Shown: positions 1 to 8,768, counted from the stretch's first letter. The stretch is DNA of 64,000 nucleotides from Arcanobacterium haemolyticum (GCA_021532125.1 JADYUX010000003.1:186001-250000), one strand, 5' to 3'. Notes: generated from the sequence alone by a model not told the origin. Made by a program: numbers and translations.

Positions 1-1
1 T

Positions 2-91
2 CTGCTGCGCCTCGCTCATGATCGTGATTGCACGGTGTCGCGTACGGTTGAGAATCCGACTCACGTTAGGTTCTCGCGGAAGGCCAAGTAA
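2..91 (+). CDS. C-terminal end of an unidentified protein (5' cut by window)
   Basis: An open frame enters from the left edge and stops with TAA at 89-91, leaving 29 residues ending in SRKAK. A strong Rho-independent terminator begins 18 bases after the stop, which suggests this is the true end of a plus-strand gene. The fragment is too short to assign to a family. The alternative is that the frame is accidental and the gene ends elsewhere. Confidence 0.4.
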   Translation: MLRLAHDRDCTVSRTVENPTHVRFSRKAK

Positions 92-109
92 CGACGTGTC
101 GTCTTGTGT

Positions 110-150
110 GTGGCGCGGCAGCTCCTTGAGTTGCCGCGCCACTTTCTTTT
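110..150 (+). terminator. Rho-independent terminator
   Basis: A perfect 11-bp GC-rich stem (110-120 with 132-142) and an 11-base loop are followed directly by a T-rich tract at 143-150. It reads on the plus strand and would end the gene that enters from the left edge. Confidence 0.85.
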
Positions 151-199
151 CGCTTGGCTTCCAGGTTCCACTTCCTCGATGTATCACTCAACCTACACA

Positions 200-228
200 T
201 TGAAGTTCTCTGACCTCTTACCTATAAT
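200..228 (+). promoter_or_regulatory. Sigma-70 type promoter of the cyclase-family gene
   Basis: TTGAAG (200-205) and TATAAT (223-228) are separated by exactly 17 bp. The predicted start, near 235, leaves a leader of about 85 nt before the ATG at 321, which is preceded by AAGGAGGA at 310-317. Confidence 0.75.
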
Positions 229-320
229 CGAATCATCTTGCCACGTACTTCCCCAAGGACGAGGAGGCAAGAGGCGCTGGCAGCAGTGGCGCAGCCAACG
301 TCCGTACACAAGGAGGACTA

Positions 321-1007
321 ATGTTCGTATTTCTATCCCACCCGCTCAACATGGTTGATGGCGCATGGCCAGGCGAGCCAACTCTCACGGTCGAGAAGGA
401 TTCCGTCATCGGGCAGAGTGGCAAGCCTTTCAATTCCGTCATGATGCACCTGCCTAATCACTTTGGCACCCACATTGACGGGCCAAAGCACTTCAACCCC
501 GAGGGTGCCGACTTCGATACGCTCCCGGCAGACAAGTTCGGCTTCTTCGAGGACGAGATTCTCCTCGTCGATCTTCCAGAAAAGAACGTTCCCGAATCCC
601 TTATCACCAAGGAAGATCTTGAACCCTACGCCGAGCAGCTAAAGAATGCTCGTATTCTTCTTATCCGCACCGGCTTCGAGAAGAACAAGAAAGACAATCC
701 CGATCTGTACATCAACCACGGCCCAGCCATCCATTCGGAGTTTGCCCGTTGGCTCAATGAAGAATTCCCGAAGCTGGATGTTATCGGCATGGATTGGCTC
801 TCTATTGCCTCGCCCGCTAATGACCACGGACCCGAGGCGCACCGCTGGCTCCTCGGCAACTACACCGGCCACATCATCACAGGTATTGAGGACATGCCTT
901 TAGCGGTCATCGGCGACAAGAAGATCAAGTTCCTCACGCTCGGCCCCTTGCGTGTCGAGGGCGTTGATTCCGTCCCGATCTCCCCTATGGCATGGCTAGA
1001 GGACTAA
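321..1007 (+). CDS. Cyclase family protein (kynurenine formamidase-like metal hydrolase)
   Basis: This 228-residue protein belongs to the cyclase/arylformamidase family of metal-dependent hydrolases. The family metal motif HxGTHxDxPxH is intact as HFGTHIDGPKHF at residues 47-58. Known members hydrolyse N-formylkynurenine, isatin or other cyclic amides, so the substrate here cannot be read from sequence. The ATG is fixed by the strong AAGGAGGA site and a near-consensus promoter upstream. It is a single-gene unit, convergent with the sugar-acid dehydrogenase and separated from it by two hairpins. A lactonase role for the neighbouring tetronate locus is only a guess from position. Confidence 0.85.
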   Translation: MFVFLSHPLNMVDGAWPGEPTLTVEKDSVIGQSGKPFNSVMMHLPNHFGTHIDGPKHFNPEGADFDTLPADKFGFFEDEILLVDLPEKNVPESLITKEDLEPYAEQLKNARILLIRTGFEKNKKDNPDLYINHGPAIHSEFARWLNEEFPKLDVIGMDWLSIASPANDHGPEAHRWLLGNYTGHIITGIEDMPLAVIGDKKIKFLTLGPLRVEGVDSVPISPMAWLED

Positions 1008-1011
1008 TCAT

Positions 1012-1051
1012 GTGATTCGTGCCCGCCGCGCGTGTGACGGGCACGAATCAC
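1012..1051. terminator. Stem-loop after the cyclase gene
   Basis: A perfect 14-bp inverted repeat (1012-1025 with 1038-1051) and a 12-base loop start 5 bases after the stop codon. There is no clear T tract. It is probably the first of two hairpins in this convergent region. Confidence 0.6.
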
Positions 1052-1075
1052 TCGCAGATCATCATGAGCAGCGTT

Positions 1076-1108
1076 GGGGCCCACACGCACGAATCGCGTG
1101 TGGGCCCC
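1076..1108. terminator. Bidirectional stem-loop between convergent genes
   Basis: A perfect 13-bp GC-rich stem (1076-1088 with 1096-1108) has a 7-base loop. It sits between the cyclase gene and the end of the minus-strand dehydrogenase, 12 bases past that gene's stop. Poor T tracts flank it, so termination efficiency is uncertain. Confidence 0.65.
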
Positions 1109-1120
1109 ACCACTGCTCTC

Positions 1121-2005
1121 TTATTCCGGATTAACGACCCGGATCACCTGGGAGTCGTCATAGGCCGCCATGCCGTTGGCCTGGCCAAGGAGGTAGAGCT
1201 GCTGGGCTGCCGCAGCCAGCGGCGCCGCCAGATTCACCTGCCGCGCCGTCTGGGTCACGATGCCCATATCTTTCACGAAAATATCCAACCGCGAGCGCAC
1301 CTCGACACCCTCAGCCCCGCCTTCGTCGTCGTATCCCTGGATCATGCGCGGGCCACGATCTCCGAGCATGAAGGATTCGGCCGCGCCAGCCATGAGTGCC
1401 TCAAGGCTTTGCTTCGGGTCGAGGCCGAGCTTCTTCGCGAGAGCCAGCGCCTCAGCGCCCGCAGCGATATGGACGCCGCACAGCAATTGGTTGACCGTCT
1501 TCATCGCTTGTCCCTTGCCCGGCTCGTTGCCGACATGGACGAGGGTTGAGGCCATGGCATCTAGTACAGGCTTCGCCGCATTGAAAATCTCGGGCTGCGC
1601 GCCGACAACCACGAGGAGGTCTCCCTTTCCTGCGCGCACTGGCCCGCCAGAAACAGGTGCATCAACCAGCGAAATGCCGAGCGCGTCAAGATCGCGTTCA
1701 GCCTGCTCGGCTACGTCCACTCCCACAGTAGATGTCAGAATCACCGTGGCACCTTCTGCAACGTCCGCGATCCCATCGTCGCCGTGGAGAACCTCGTCAA
1801 GCTGCGCCCGGTTGCGGACGGCAAGCACGATGAAGTCGGCACCTGTGGCCGCTTCACGCGCACTTGTGCAGGCGTGCACAGGCGTCCCGTCCAGGAGGGC
1901 GAGGCGTTCGTCGCTGATGTCGTAGCCCCGTACCTCGAAGGTGGTGGCGAGGTTCGTTGCCATAGGAAGCCCCATAGCTCCCAGGCCTAGAACTGCAATA
2001 GTCAT
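1121..2005 (-). CDS. ltnD: NAD-binding L-threonate dehydrogenase-like (3-hydroxyisobutyrate dehydrogenase family)
   Basis: This 294-residue beta-hydroxyacid dehydrogenase has the Rossmann motif GLGAMGLPMATNL at the N terminus, the substrate loop DAPVSGGPVRAGKGD, and the catalytic lysine in GKGQAMKTVNQLL. I chose the ATG at 2005 because it begins the Rossmann strand and follows GAGAGG. The open frame reaches further upstream but is low-complexity there. It lies 17 bp after an OtnK-like kinase gene, a pairing known for L-threonate/D-erythronate catabolism, where LtnD oxidises the acid to a 2-oxo-tetronate. The symbol rests on this context. Another 3-hydroxyacid substrate is possible. Confidence 0.8.
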   Translation of the reverse strand: MTIAVLGLGAMGLPMATNLATTFEVRGYDISDERLALLDGTPVHACTSAREAATGADFIVLAVRNRAQLDEVLHGDDGIADVAEGATVILTSTVGVDVAEQAERDLDALGISLVDAPVSGGPVRAGKGDLLVVVGAQPEIFNAAKPVLDAMASTLVHVGNEPGKGQAMKTVNQLLCGVHIAAGAEALALAKKLGLDPKQSLEALMAGAAESFMLGDRGPRMIQGYDDEGGAEGVEVRSRLDIFVKDMGIVTQTARQVNLAAPLAAAAQQLYLLGQANGMAAYDDSQVIRVVNPE

Positions 2006-2022
2006 GGTGTCCTCTCTTATTT

Positions 2023-3471
2023 TCAAGCCGACAGACGGTCGACAACATCTCGGAGCGAGAATTCGTCGCCCACGTTGCCAGCAAAAACGATGTAGGGGAT
2101 CCCGACGGTGGCGCCGTCGTAGGCTTCCCACATCGAGACAATTCCTGGGAGCATTGGCCCGACGACACGCGCCCGACCGATCCCCAGCCCGCGCGAGGCA
2201 GTATCCGACGAGGTGATTCCGCCTTTTGCAACGACGAATCGCGGGCGTGCCCGAGCGACTGTTTGCTGGACAACGTCCACGACGGCCGCGGAGACTCGGC
2301 GTGCAATGCGGAGAGAATCATCCGCGTCGACACCCTTGACGAGTGTGCGCGAGGTTCGCACGACGACGTTGCCGTCCGCGAGTTCTCGCGCAACTTCGCG
2401 AGCCAGTTCACTGATGTACGTGTTTTCTCCTGATTCTTCGTCTGCCTCCAACACCCGAATCACGTCAATTTCCACGACCTTGGGCGATTGAGCAGCGATG
2501 AGATTGTCGAGCTGTCGGGTCGTGAGTGCAACATGAGAGCCCACGACGATAAGGCCGCCCTTTTCCGCTTCCTCTGCTCGGAGAACCTCACGAAGTTCCT
2601 CACCGTTGAGCGGGCTCTTGATCTCTTGCCCAATGCGGGCGCGAACAAATGGCGGTCCGACTCGGTAGATATAACGCTTCCCTTCAGCTTCAACCTCATT
2701 GAGAGCTAAGGCTAGCGCTCGCATGTCTGTTTCTTCGACTACATCAACGACGATTGGCACACCCGATTGAGCTCGGCGGAGTATTTCTTTCACCGCCGCG
2801 AGATCCCCTCGGAGATCGTCGAGGCATATGCAGAGGACATCGGCTGCTGCGATGTCGCCGTCCGTCTTTTCTTCAACCCATTGCGCTAGGGACGACGAGG
2901 AGTATCCAAAGGTTGCGTCTCGCGCGAATTCGCTCTCCCCCACGGGGATAAAGCCTGTGCTTACGCTACCTGCGTAGTGGATGCCATCGACTGTGATTCG
3001 TCCAGCGTCAGGGAAGGCCGGTAGGACGATGATGCCATCAACGCCCCCTGCTGTGTCGTCGGCTCCCGCGATGGCATCTGCCAGGGTCCGGGGTTCGAGC
3101 GGGAAGTGCCCCCGTAGCGTTGAATCCGAGCGGGATACGAAGGAGATGCGCAGGCCGGGAGTATTCTTCGCCGCCGCGTAGCTAGCCTCGACGACCTCCC
3201 GATTAACCTTCTCAGCCTCTGCCGGATCGAGGGAACGCGAATTCGTCATGACGTATACGGCCGGTGCCCCGGTATCGAAGGCCCATGCGAGGTCTTCTGG
3301 TTTCCAGGAGGTGAGCACGGGAAGGTTTGATACGGACTGGGTGCCCGTTGGGTCGTCGTCGAGTACGACGAGGATCGGTGCGCGATGTTGTGTGTTGGAC
3401 TCGTGCACGTCGGCAGCGGAGATAGTGGTTGCCGGGAGGTGCCCAGCAAGAAGTTCGTCGTATGTCAGCAA
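2023..3471 (-). CDS. otnK: Four-carbon acid sugar kinase (DUF1537, OtnK-like)
   Basis: This 482-residue kinase of the four-carbon acid sugar kinase family has an N-terminal substrate domain (VVLDDDPTGTQS, SRSDSTLRGHFP) and a C-terminal nucleotide domain with the conserved GGITSSDTAS segment. Family members phosphorylate 3-oxo-tetronate, D-threonate or D-erythronate in the cytosol. The start is TTG at 3471, preceded by GAGGTGA at good spacing. It is the first gene of an operon with the LtnD-like dehydrogenase, downstream of a FadR-type regulator. The isomerase and decarboxylase partners (OtnI, OtnC/OtnD) are not seen in this window, so the exact pathway is open. Confidence 0.82.
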   Translation of the reverse strand: MLTYDELLAGHLPATTISAADVHESNTQHRAPILVVLDDDPTGTQSVSNLPVLTSWKPEDLAWAFDTGAPAVYVMTNSRSLDPAEAEKVNREVVEASYAAAKNTPGLRISFVSRSDSTLRGHFPLEPRTLADAIAGADDTAGGVDGIIVLPAFPDAGRITVDGIHYAGSVSTGFIPVGESEFARDATFGYSSSSLAQWVEEKTDGDIAAADVLCICLDDLRGDLAAVKEILRRAQSGVPIVVDVVEETDMRALALALNEVEAEGKRYIYRVGPPFVRARIGQEIKSPLNGEELREVLRAEEAEKGGLIVVGSHVALTTRQLDNLIAAQSPKVVEIDVIRVLEADEESGENTYISELAREVARELADGNVVVRTSRTLVKGVDADDSLRIARRVSAAVVDVVQQTVARARPRFVVAKGGITSSDTASRGLGIGRARVVGPMLPGIVSMWEAYDGATVGIPYIVFAGNVGDEFSLRDVVDRLSA

Positions 3472-3555
3472 AATTCACCTCATCGTGGTTGCCGCAGGCC
3501 GAGGGGGTTAGCGGGCACATACCCGCCACACTCCTCAGTCCTCTTACCTCTTGAG

Positions 3556-3599
3556 GATACATCTCATTCGCATACTTGTCACAAAAACCACACGGTTTT
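3556..3599 (-). promoter_or_regulatory. Promoter and candidate FadR-type operator of the kinase operon
   Basis: On the minus strand a 16-bp palindrome, AAAACC-N4-GGTTTT (3584-3599), abuts TTGTGA (3579-3584), with TGTATC at 3556-3561 and a 17-bp spacer. The palindrome overlaps the -35 element by one base, a position suited to repression by the GntR/FadR-type regulator encoded just upstream. Assigning it to that regulator is inference. Confidence 0.5.
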
Positions 3600-3645
3600 A
3601 CCGCCGATAGCACCCAGCTACCATGAAGCCGCCAGCACGCTCGCC

Positions 3646-4350
3646 TCACGGCAATTCATTTGACAGATTCCGCGCAATATCTTCAGCAGTCTGCGACATA
3701 TGCGCACGCATAGCCGCTTTCGCACCCTCAGCATCACGATCTTCAACCGCACGAAGAATACGCTCATGATGCCTCGTCGCTCGGCTACGCACATCAGCGA
3801 AACTCGTCGTCTGTTGCCGAGACTCAAGCAACGCCTGCCCCAAGGGCTGCATGATAATGCTCAAGAACGGATTACCTGACGCCCGGAAAATAAGGTCGTG
3901 AAAACGAATATCCGAAAGACTCGCAGATTCAAGATCGCCGGCATCAACCTCCCGCGAATACGAATCTAACGCCTCCCGCATAGCCTCCACATCACCCTGC
4001 GTGCGATTGGCCGCAGCCAAGCCAGCAGCACCAACTTCAAGCATCCGGCGAACCTGACTCAAATAGGCACCCAATTGCGCAGAGGACACGGTGCGGGAAA
4101 GCCACCAAATCACTGTCGACAGATCTGTCCACGACGACGGATCTGTCACGTACGTTCCGCTTCCATGCCGCACTTCGAGAACGCCCCGTTCGGCGAGAGT
4201 ACGCACCGCTGCCCTCATCGTTGGGCGGGAGACATCCAGCCACTGCGACAGCTGCATCTCGGCAGGCAATGGTTCCCCGATACCAAATTCACCCGATGCA
4301 ATTGCGCTGAGAATACGATCAACGGCGCCCGCTACCAGATCTTGTGCCAT
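3646..4350 (-). CDS. GntR family transcriptional regulator, FadR subfamily
   Basis: This regulator of 234 residues has an N-terminal winged helix-turn-helix (about residues 1-70, with LPAEMQLSQWLDVSRPTMRA and an HGSGTYV wing) and a C-terminal all-helical FCD ligand domain. FadR-type regulators usually respond to carboxylic or sugar acids. That fits the adjacent kinase/dehydrogenase operon, which is transcribed in the same direction 175 bp downstream. I chose ATG at 4350. TAAGCT lies 6 bases before it, so the message may be leaderless. An in-frame GTG at 4356 is the alternative. Confidence 0.85.
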   Translation of the reverse strand: MAQDLVAGAVDRILSAIASGEFGIGEPLPAEMQLSQWLDVSRPTMRAAVRTLAERGVLEVRHGSGTYVTDPSSWTDLSTVIWWLSRTVSSAQLGAYLSQVRRMLEVGAAGLAAANRTQGDVEAMREALDSYSREVDAGDLESASLSDIRFHDLIFRASGNPFLSIIMQPLGQALLESRQQTTSFADVRSRATRHHERILRAVEDRDAEGAKAAMRAHMSQTAEDIARNLSNELP

Positions 4351-4404
4351 ACGCACAGCTTAGTTCACTCACGAATCGCGATTTGCCACGAAGCCGCACA
4401 TGAG

Positions 4405-4438
4405 GTTGGCCCAGGTGCAGCAATACACCCGGGCCAAC
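4405..4438 (-). terminator. Stem-loop after the LAYTG surface protein
   Basis: An 8-bp stem (4405-4412 with 4431-4438) continues after one mismatch into a further 4-bp pairing. It lies 31 bp past the stop of the surface-protein gene and before the regulator. No strong T tract is present. Confidence 0.5.
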
Positions 4439-4468
4439 ACACTCGCATTCACAGAAGATGCGGCTTAA

Positions 4469-6106
4469 CTACAGGCCATCGCGCGACCGGCGCACCGCAA
4501 CGATCCCTGCTCCCCCGACAGCAAGGGCGGCTACACCAAGCAGTCCCACCGATGCTCCGGTGTAGGCAAGCTTCTTCGCCCGCGCCACCTTGGGCTTCGC
4601 CGGAGTTTGCTCGTCAGTAACGCGCGTTTGAGCCGCCTCATTCTGCTTTGTAGCAGCAGCTCCCGTGTCGCCAGTCGATGGCTTCTCGGATGCACCCTGC
4701 TCCGGAGCCGGCGATTCGCTCGGCGTTGGAACCGCAGGAGCGTGCGGTGCAGGCTCAGCGGGTTTATCTGGAGCCGGCGAAACGGTCTCCTCTGGCGTCG
4801 GCTGCTCGGTCGCCCCCGGCGATGGCTGCTCGGTTACCTCTGGCGTCGGCTGCTCGGTCGCCCCCGGCGATGGCTCGGCGAGCGTGCTCGTCGCTCCAAA
4901 AATTGAATCCCACTGCGCGCCAGTCACATCCACGTCAATAACTGCACGGTTGTTTTCGGCACTCGGAGTTGAATGTGCACGCCACACGAGGATGGAGTAC
5001 TGCTTTGTGCGGTCAAGCTTGTCGGGCGTAATGAGATTGGTGGCAACCTCATGCGACTCGGAGGTGACGGTTCGCACCCACTGGGCGCCCGCCGGAATTA
5101 GGCCGTCGTTAAGCTCAGTTCCACGCTCAATAAGACCGACGTAGTAGCCATTCGGGTAGTCGTAAGCGACGAGGCCATGTAGGGCAGTATTGACAATCAA
5201 TCCTTCGGCATCGGCTTGAACTACAGTAGCCGTTCCCGTCACCTGGGGTAGGGGCTGTGGGGAGGGAGCTGGCTCCTTGCTCGGTTCCGTGACGACAATT
5301 CGGTTGTAGATCTGATCCCAGCTCCCGTCTCGATAGAGCGCCCAGACGATCATGTCGTAGGTGCCAGGGGTCTGGAATTCGTCGGGCGAAATTGTCAAAC
5401 TTCCATCTTGACCGACCGTAACGAACGGTTGCGACGATTGCGGGGATACCTGGTAACGCATACCCTCAGGCAGGTCCATATCACCGAGGACGTTCTTGGG
5501 AGGTTGTACGGTGAGCGTACTTCCCGCTGCGACAGTAAATTCGCTTCCCTTCGGATCGGAGGAATAGCTCGGGGTGAAGTATCCACTCCAATCGTCGTCA
5601 GGATTGAAGCTCGGCGCTTTGCCTTCGCGGAGGGTGACGTTCGAGACGACCATGGCTCCGGAGCTCGTCACGGTGAAGGTGTTTTCGCTCAAGCGGGCTA
5701 GATGGTACTCGTTCGGGAGAGCGTCGTTGCTAATTCCGACGAATTCCAACACGTACGTCCCTGCCGGCAGTGCTGTGTTGTACTGAATTCCAACCGAGGA
5801 GGCAAAGGGATCGGATTCGTCGTGATCCTTTTGGGTAATGCTCCGAACAAGCGTCAGTTGGTTATCTGTTTCATTGAGCGAGTACAAGTTCCATGTCGCA
5901 CCCTTGACGTTCCGCTCGACGACCTCGTTTTCTTTGTTCTCAAGTTGTACCGTGAGCGCAATACTCGTTGCGTACGTCGGAGCATCCGACTGCGCCGCTA
6001 CGACTGGACTCGTTGGAGCGAACGACGAGGCCGCAGCGCCCGCCGCACTTCCCGCCACCACCATGCCTGAAACAGCCAGGCCCGCTACAATTCGGCGAAT
6101 TTTCAT
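4469..6106 (-). CDS. Sortase-anchored surface protein with LAYTG signal, probably iron-regulated
   Basis: This 545-residue exported protein has a signal peptide (about residues 1-27), two or three beta-rich regions, and a Pro/Ser/Thr/Glu-rich wall-spanning stretch that includes repeats of the type EQPSPGATEQPTPE (about 410-445). It ends in a cell-wall sorting signal: LAYTG at 513-517, a hydrophobic segment and RRSRDGL. LAxTG is the signal preferred by class E sortases of Actinobacteria. I recognise no catalytic or heme-binding domain. The start is ATG at 6106 with GGGGG just upstream. A palindrome matching the DtxR/IdeR box lies 35 bp before the start, so a role in iron or heme uptake is plausible but inferred. 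Confidence 0.8.
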   Translation of the reverse strand: MKIRRIVAGLAVSGMVVAGSAAGAAASSFAPTSPVVAAQSDAPTYATSIALTVQLENKENEVVERNVKGATWNLYSLNETDNQLTLVRSITQKDHDESDPFASSVGIQYNTALPAGTYVLEFVGISNDALPNEYHLARLSENTFTVTSSGAMVVSNVTLREGKAPSFNPDDDWSGYFTPSYSSDPKGSEFTVAAGSTLTVQPPKNVLGDMDLPEGMRYQVSPQSSQPFVTVGQDGSLTISPDEFQTPGTYDMIVWALYRDGSWDQIYNRIVVTEPSKEPAPSPQPLPQVTGTATVVQADAEGLIVNTALHGLVAYDYPNGYYVGLIERGTELNDGLIPAGAQWVRTVTSESHEVATNLITPDKLDRTKQYSILVWRAHSTPSAENNRAVIDVDVTGAQWDSIFGATSTLAEPSPGATEQPTPEVTEQPSPGATEQPTPEETVSPAPDKPAEPAPHAPAVPTPSESPAPEQGASEKPSTGDTGAAATKQNEAAQTRVTDEQTPAKPKVARAKKLAYTGASVGLLGVAALAVGGAGIVAVRRSRDGL

Positions 6107-6140
6107 GTATCCCCCGTTGGATAAACGTAATAATTACAAA

Positions 6141-6167
6141 TATGTAAGGTAATGCTTACCTTACATA
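6141..6167. promoter_or_regulatory. DtxR/IdeR-type iron box
   Basis: A perfect palindrome has 12-bp arms (6141-6152 and 6156-6167) around a 3-bp centre. Its core TAAGGTAATGCTTACCTTA (6145-6163) fits TWAGGTWAGSCTWACCTWA at 18 of 19 positions. It lies in the promoter region of the minus-strand surface protein and 128 bp upstream of the divergent yccF gene. A manganese regulator of the same family could recognise a similar site. Confidence 0.75.
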
Positions 6168-6294
6168 CCGGACATACTACAGGTGAAACTCGCCTACGTC
6201 ACCCTCCAACACCAACCTGGACATAGCCTGACGAACGCCCACACAATCCCCCGACCTATAGCCGCCTCCGCCACATCCACGTAGGCTGACACAC

Positions 6295-6657
6295 ATGAGA
6301 CTTCTCGGAAATATCATCTGGCTTATCCTCGGCGGTCTAGGTATCGCGCTCGGATGGGCAATCGTCGGCGTCATCTTGTGCGTCACCATCATTGGCGCAC
6401 CCCTCGGAATACAAGCTTTCAAGATGGCGGGGCTCACACTCACACCATTTGGCAAAAACGTCTCCTACGGCGGCGGAGCAGTTTCCCTCATCACCAACAT
6501 CATCTGGGTGGTTCTCGTCGGATTCTGGATGGCGATCGGCTACGTCATTGCAGGCGCCCTCAACTGCATCACAATTATCGGCATCCCCTTCGGCCTTCAA
6601 TCCTTCAAGATGGCAAAACTCTCCCTCTGGCCTTTTGGCGCGACGATCACCGGGTAA
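6295..6657 (+). CDS. YccF domain-containing small membrane protein
   Basis: This 120-residue integral membrane protein is built from two copies of the YccF unit. Each copy has hydrophobic helices followed by the motif (I)GIPFGLQSFKMAKLSLWPFG or its first-copy counterpart GAPLGIQAFKMAGLTLTPFG. The family is widespread and lacks an assigned biochemical role. The ATG at 6295 fits the first helix but has only a weak ribosome site. It is transcribed divergently from the LAYTG surface protein, so the iron box could affect it too. A strong terminator follows. Confidence 0.85.
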   Translation: MRLLGNIIWLILGGLGIALGWAIVGVILCVTIIGAPLGIQAFKMAGLTLTPFGKNVSYGGGAVSLITNIIWVVLVGFWMAIGYVIAGALNCITIIGIPFGLQSFKMAKLSLWPFGATITG

Positions 6658-6688
6658 CGAACAACATGCAACCACTACACACAAAATG

Positions 6689-6719
6689 AAGGTGGGGTTC
6701 TTTCGAACCCCACCTTTTC
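6689..6719 (+). terminator. Rho-independent terminator after yccF
   Basis: A perfect 12-bp stem (6689-6700 with 6705-6716), a 4-base loop and a TTTT run ending at 6718. The A-rich bases before it may also let it work on the minus strand. Confidence 0.85.
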
Positions 6720-6864
6720 CATTGCGGACCAACAGAAACGCACCTTCGTCGTCAATGGCGGCTACCAGAACTCCAATCCACCCATAGCCAACGAGGAAAC
6801 TCAGGAACAACCTCGTCGACGTGTCCGGTAGCCGCCCCTCCTCACGCAGAAGGGAAGCAACGAC

Positions 6865-7644
6865 TCACCCGAAACGACCAGATACGTAATCTTCCGTCGC
6901 CTTCTCTTTCGGGTTAGAAAAGATCAACTCTGTCTTATCAAACTCAACAAGATGGCCCGGCTTACCCGTCCCCTCAATGTTGAAGAAACCCGTCATCTCA
7001 GATACACGGGCAGCCTGCTGCATATTGTGCGTCACAATGACGATCGTGTAATCCTTCTTGAGTTCCGTCATGAGATCCTCAATGGCGAGGGTCGAAATCG
7101 GGTCAAGCGCCGAACACGGCTCGTCCATAAGGAGCACCTGCGGGCGAACGGCAATCGCACGCGCAATACACAGGCGCTGCTGCTGACCTCCGGACAGCGA
7201 TGAACCCGGGCGATCAAGACGGTCCTTCACTTCTTCCCACAGGTTCGCACCACGAAGCGATGTCTCGACGATCTCTTCAGCAACACTCCCCTTCACCTTC
7301 TTATTGTTCAGGCGATATCCGGCGAGGACGTTATCAGCAATCGACATCGTCGGGAACGGATTTGGACGCTGGAACACCATTCCCACGTGACCGCGCACAT
7401 CTACCGGATCGACGCCCGGCCCGTAAATGTCCTGACCGTCAATGAGTACCTGTCCCTCAACTCGGGCACCAGGAATAACCTCATGCATACGGTTGAGAGA
7501 ACGCAGGAAGGTTGACTTTCCACAACCAGACGGTCCGATCAGCGCCGTCACAGCCCGCGGAGGAATAGAGACATTAACATCCTCAACGGCTTTCATGGCG
7601 CCGTAGTAGATGTTCTCTCCGGAAACTTCGATACCCTGATTCAC
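6865..7644 (-). CDS. pstB: Phosphate ABC transporter ATP-binding protein PstB
   Basis: This 259-residue ATPase of the high-affinity phosphate importer has Walker [10 protein letters not shown] (near residue 38), the PstB-type Q-loop (FQRPNPFP), signature LSGGQQQR (near 150), Walker B LLMDEP and the H-loop in VTHNMQQA. I chose GTG at 7644 because AGAAAGGTG lies just upstream at suitable spacing. An in-frame GTG at 7653 coincides with that ribosome site. It is the last gene of pstSCAB, 17 bp after pstA. No phoU follows. Confidence 0.95.
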   Translation of the reverse strand: MNQGIEVSGENIYYGAMKAVEDVNVSIPPRAVTALIGPSGCGKSTFLRSLNRMHEVIPGARVEGQVLIDGQDIYGPGVDPVDVRGHVGMVFQRPNPFPTMSIADNVLAGYRLNNKKVKGSVAEEIVETSLRGANLWEEVKDRLDRPGSSLSGGQQQRLCIARAIAVRPQVLLMDEPCSALDPISTLAIEDLMTELKKDYTIVIVTHNMQQAARVSEMTGFFNIEGTGKPGHLVEFDKTELIFSNPKEKATEDYVSGRFG

Positions 7645-7661
7645 GGGGTTCACCTTTCTGC

Positions 7662-8768
7662 TTACTCGCCCTTGGGGGCAAACCACTTCGCGATAAGGCG
7701 AGCGAAGAGGTTGAGGATAAGAACAATGACGACGAGAATGAGCGCGCCCGCCCATGCCATATCAAAGTTGCCAGCCACGTACTGGCCATACACAAAGACC
7801 GGAAGCGTCATAACGCGGTCATTGAACATCGAGAAGTTGTAGTAGTCGGTAGATCCGGCCGTAATGAGGAGCGGGGCGGACTCACCGATAATTCGCGCAA
7901 TAGCGATCACACAGCCCGACACAATTCCTGGGAGCGCCGTTCGCAGAACAACCTTGACGATCGTGCGAGACTTCGTAACGCCGAGTGCATACGAAGCTTC
8001 ACGCAGCTCATTCGAGACCAGCCGTAGCATTTCTTCCGTATTACGCACGACAATCGGAGTCATGAGGACGACGAGGGCCAGCGCACCCATGAATCCCGAC
8101 CGATATCCCGGATCGCCAATGAGAACAGGAAGCATAGCTGCAGCAAAGAGGCCGGCAACGATCGACGGAATACCCGTCATAATGTCGACGAGGAACGTGA
8201 TCACACGCGACAGCCAGCCGCCGCGATACTCAACGAGATAAATCGCCGTGAGAATTCCGAGCGGGATAGCGATAATTGCCGTGGATGCGGTAACTTCCAG
8301 CGTTCCCAAGATGGCGTGTCCCGCACCTGGAACCGCACCTTCGAGGGTCATGCCCTCAGTCGTATTCGTCAGGAACTGCACCGACATCTTCGAGAAGCCG
8401 GATACGAGCACCGTCACGAGAAGCGATGCCAGCGGAACAAGGGCGAGGAGGAACGATCCTGTGATGAGGGTCGTCGCCATCCGATCGGAGCCCTGGCGCC
8501 CACCCTCAACCGTCTTCGACAAGACGAACATGAGGACGACATAGATGAGCAGGGCGACAACAAGTTCGACGAAGACCGTTCCACCGCCAATAATCTGGAA
8601 GAACAGTACCGACGTGAGCGCACTACCGATCAGTGCAGCCCACGGCGCCCACTTCGGGAGTCGTCGGCCGTACTTCGCAAAAACAACGGCCGGAGTATCC
8701 ACTGCAGGCGAAACGTCCTGCGCCTTGGCCGACGAATCAACGTCGTGGTTCTGTGGTGCGGAAATCAT
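7662..8768 (-). CDS. pstA: Phosphate ABC transporter permease PstA
   Basis: This 368-residue inner-membrane permease has a soluble N-terminal stretch of about 40 residues, two extra N-terminal helices, and a six-helix core carrying the permease EAA-like loop ([13 protein letters not shown]). It forms the channel with PstC and is powered by PstB. The start codon overlaps the pstC stop by four bases (ATGA), so translation is probably coupled. It is longer than the usual PstA of about 300 residues because of the N-terminal extension. Confidence 0.93.
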   Translation of the reverse strand: MISAPQNHDVDSSAKAQDVSPAVDTPAVVFAKYGRRLPKWAPWAALIGSALTSVLFFQIIGGGTVFVELVVALLIYVVLMFVLSKTVEGGRQGSDRMATTLITGSFLLALVPLASLLVTVLVSGFSKMSVQFLTNTTEGMTLEGAVPGAGHAILGTLEVTASTAIIAIPLGILTAIYLVEYRGGWLSRVITFLVDIMTGIPSIVAGLFAAAMLPVLIGDPGYRSGFMGALALVVLMTPIVVRNTEEMLRLVSNELREASYALGVTKSRTIVKVVLRTALPGIVSGCVIAIARIIGESAPLLITAGSTDYYNFSMFNDRVMTLPVFVYGQYVAGNFDMAWAGALILVVIVLILNLFARLIAKWFAPKGE

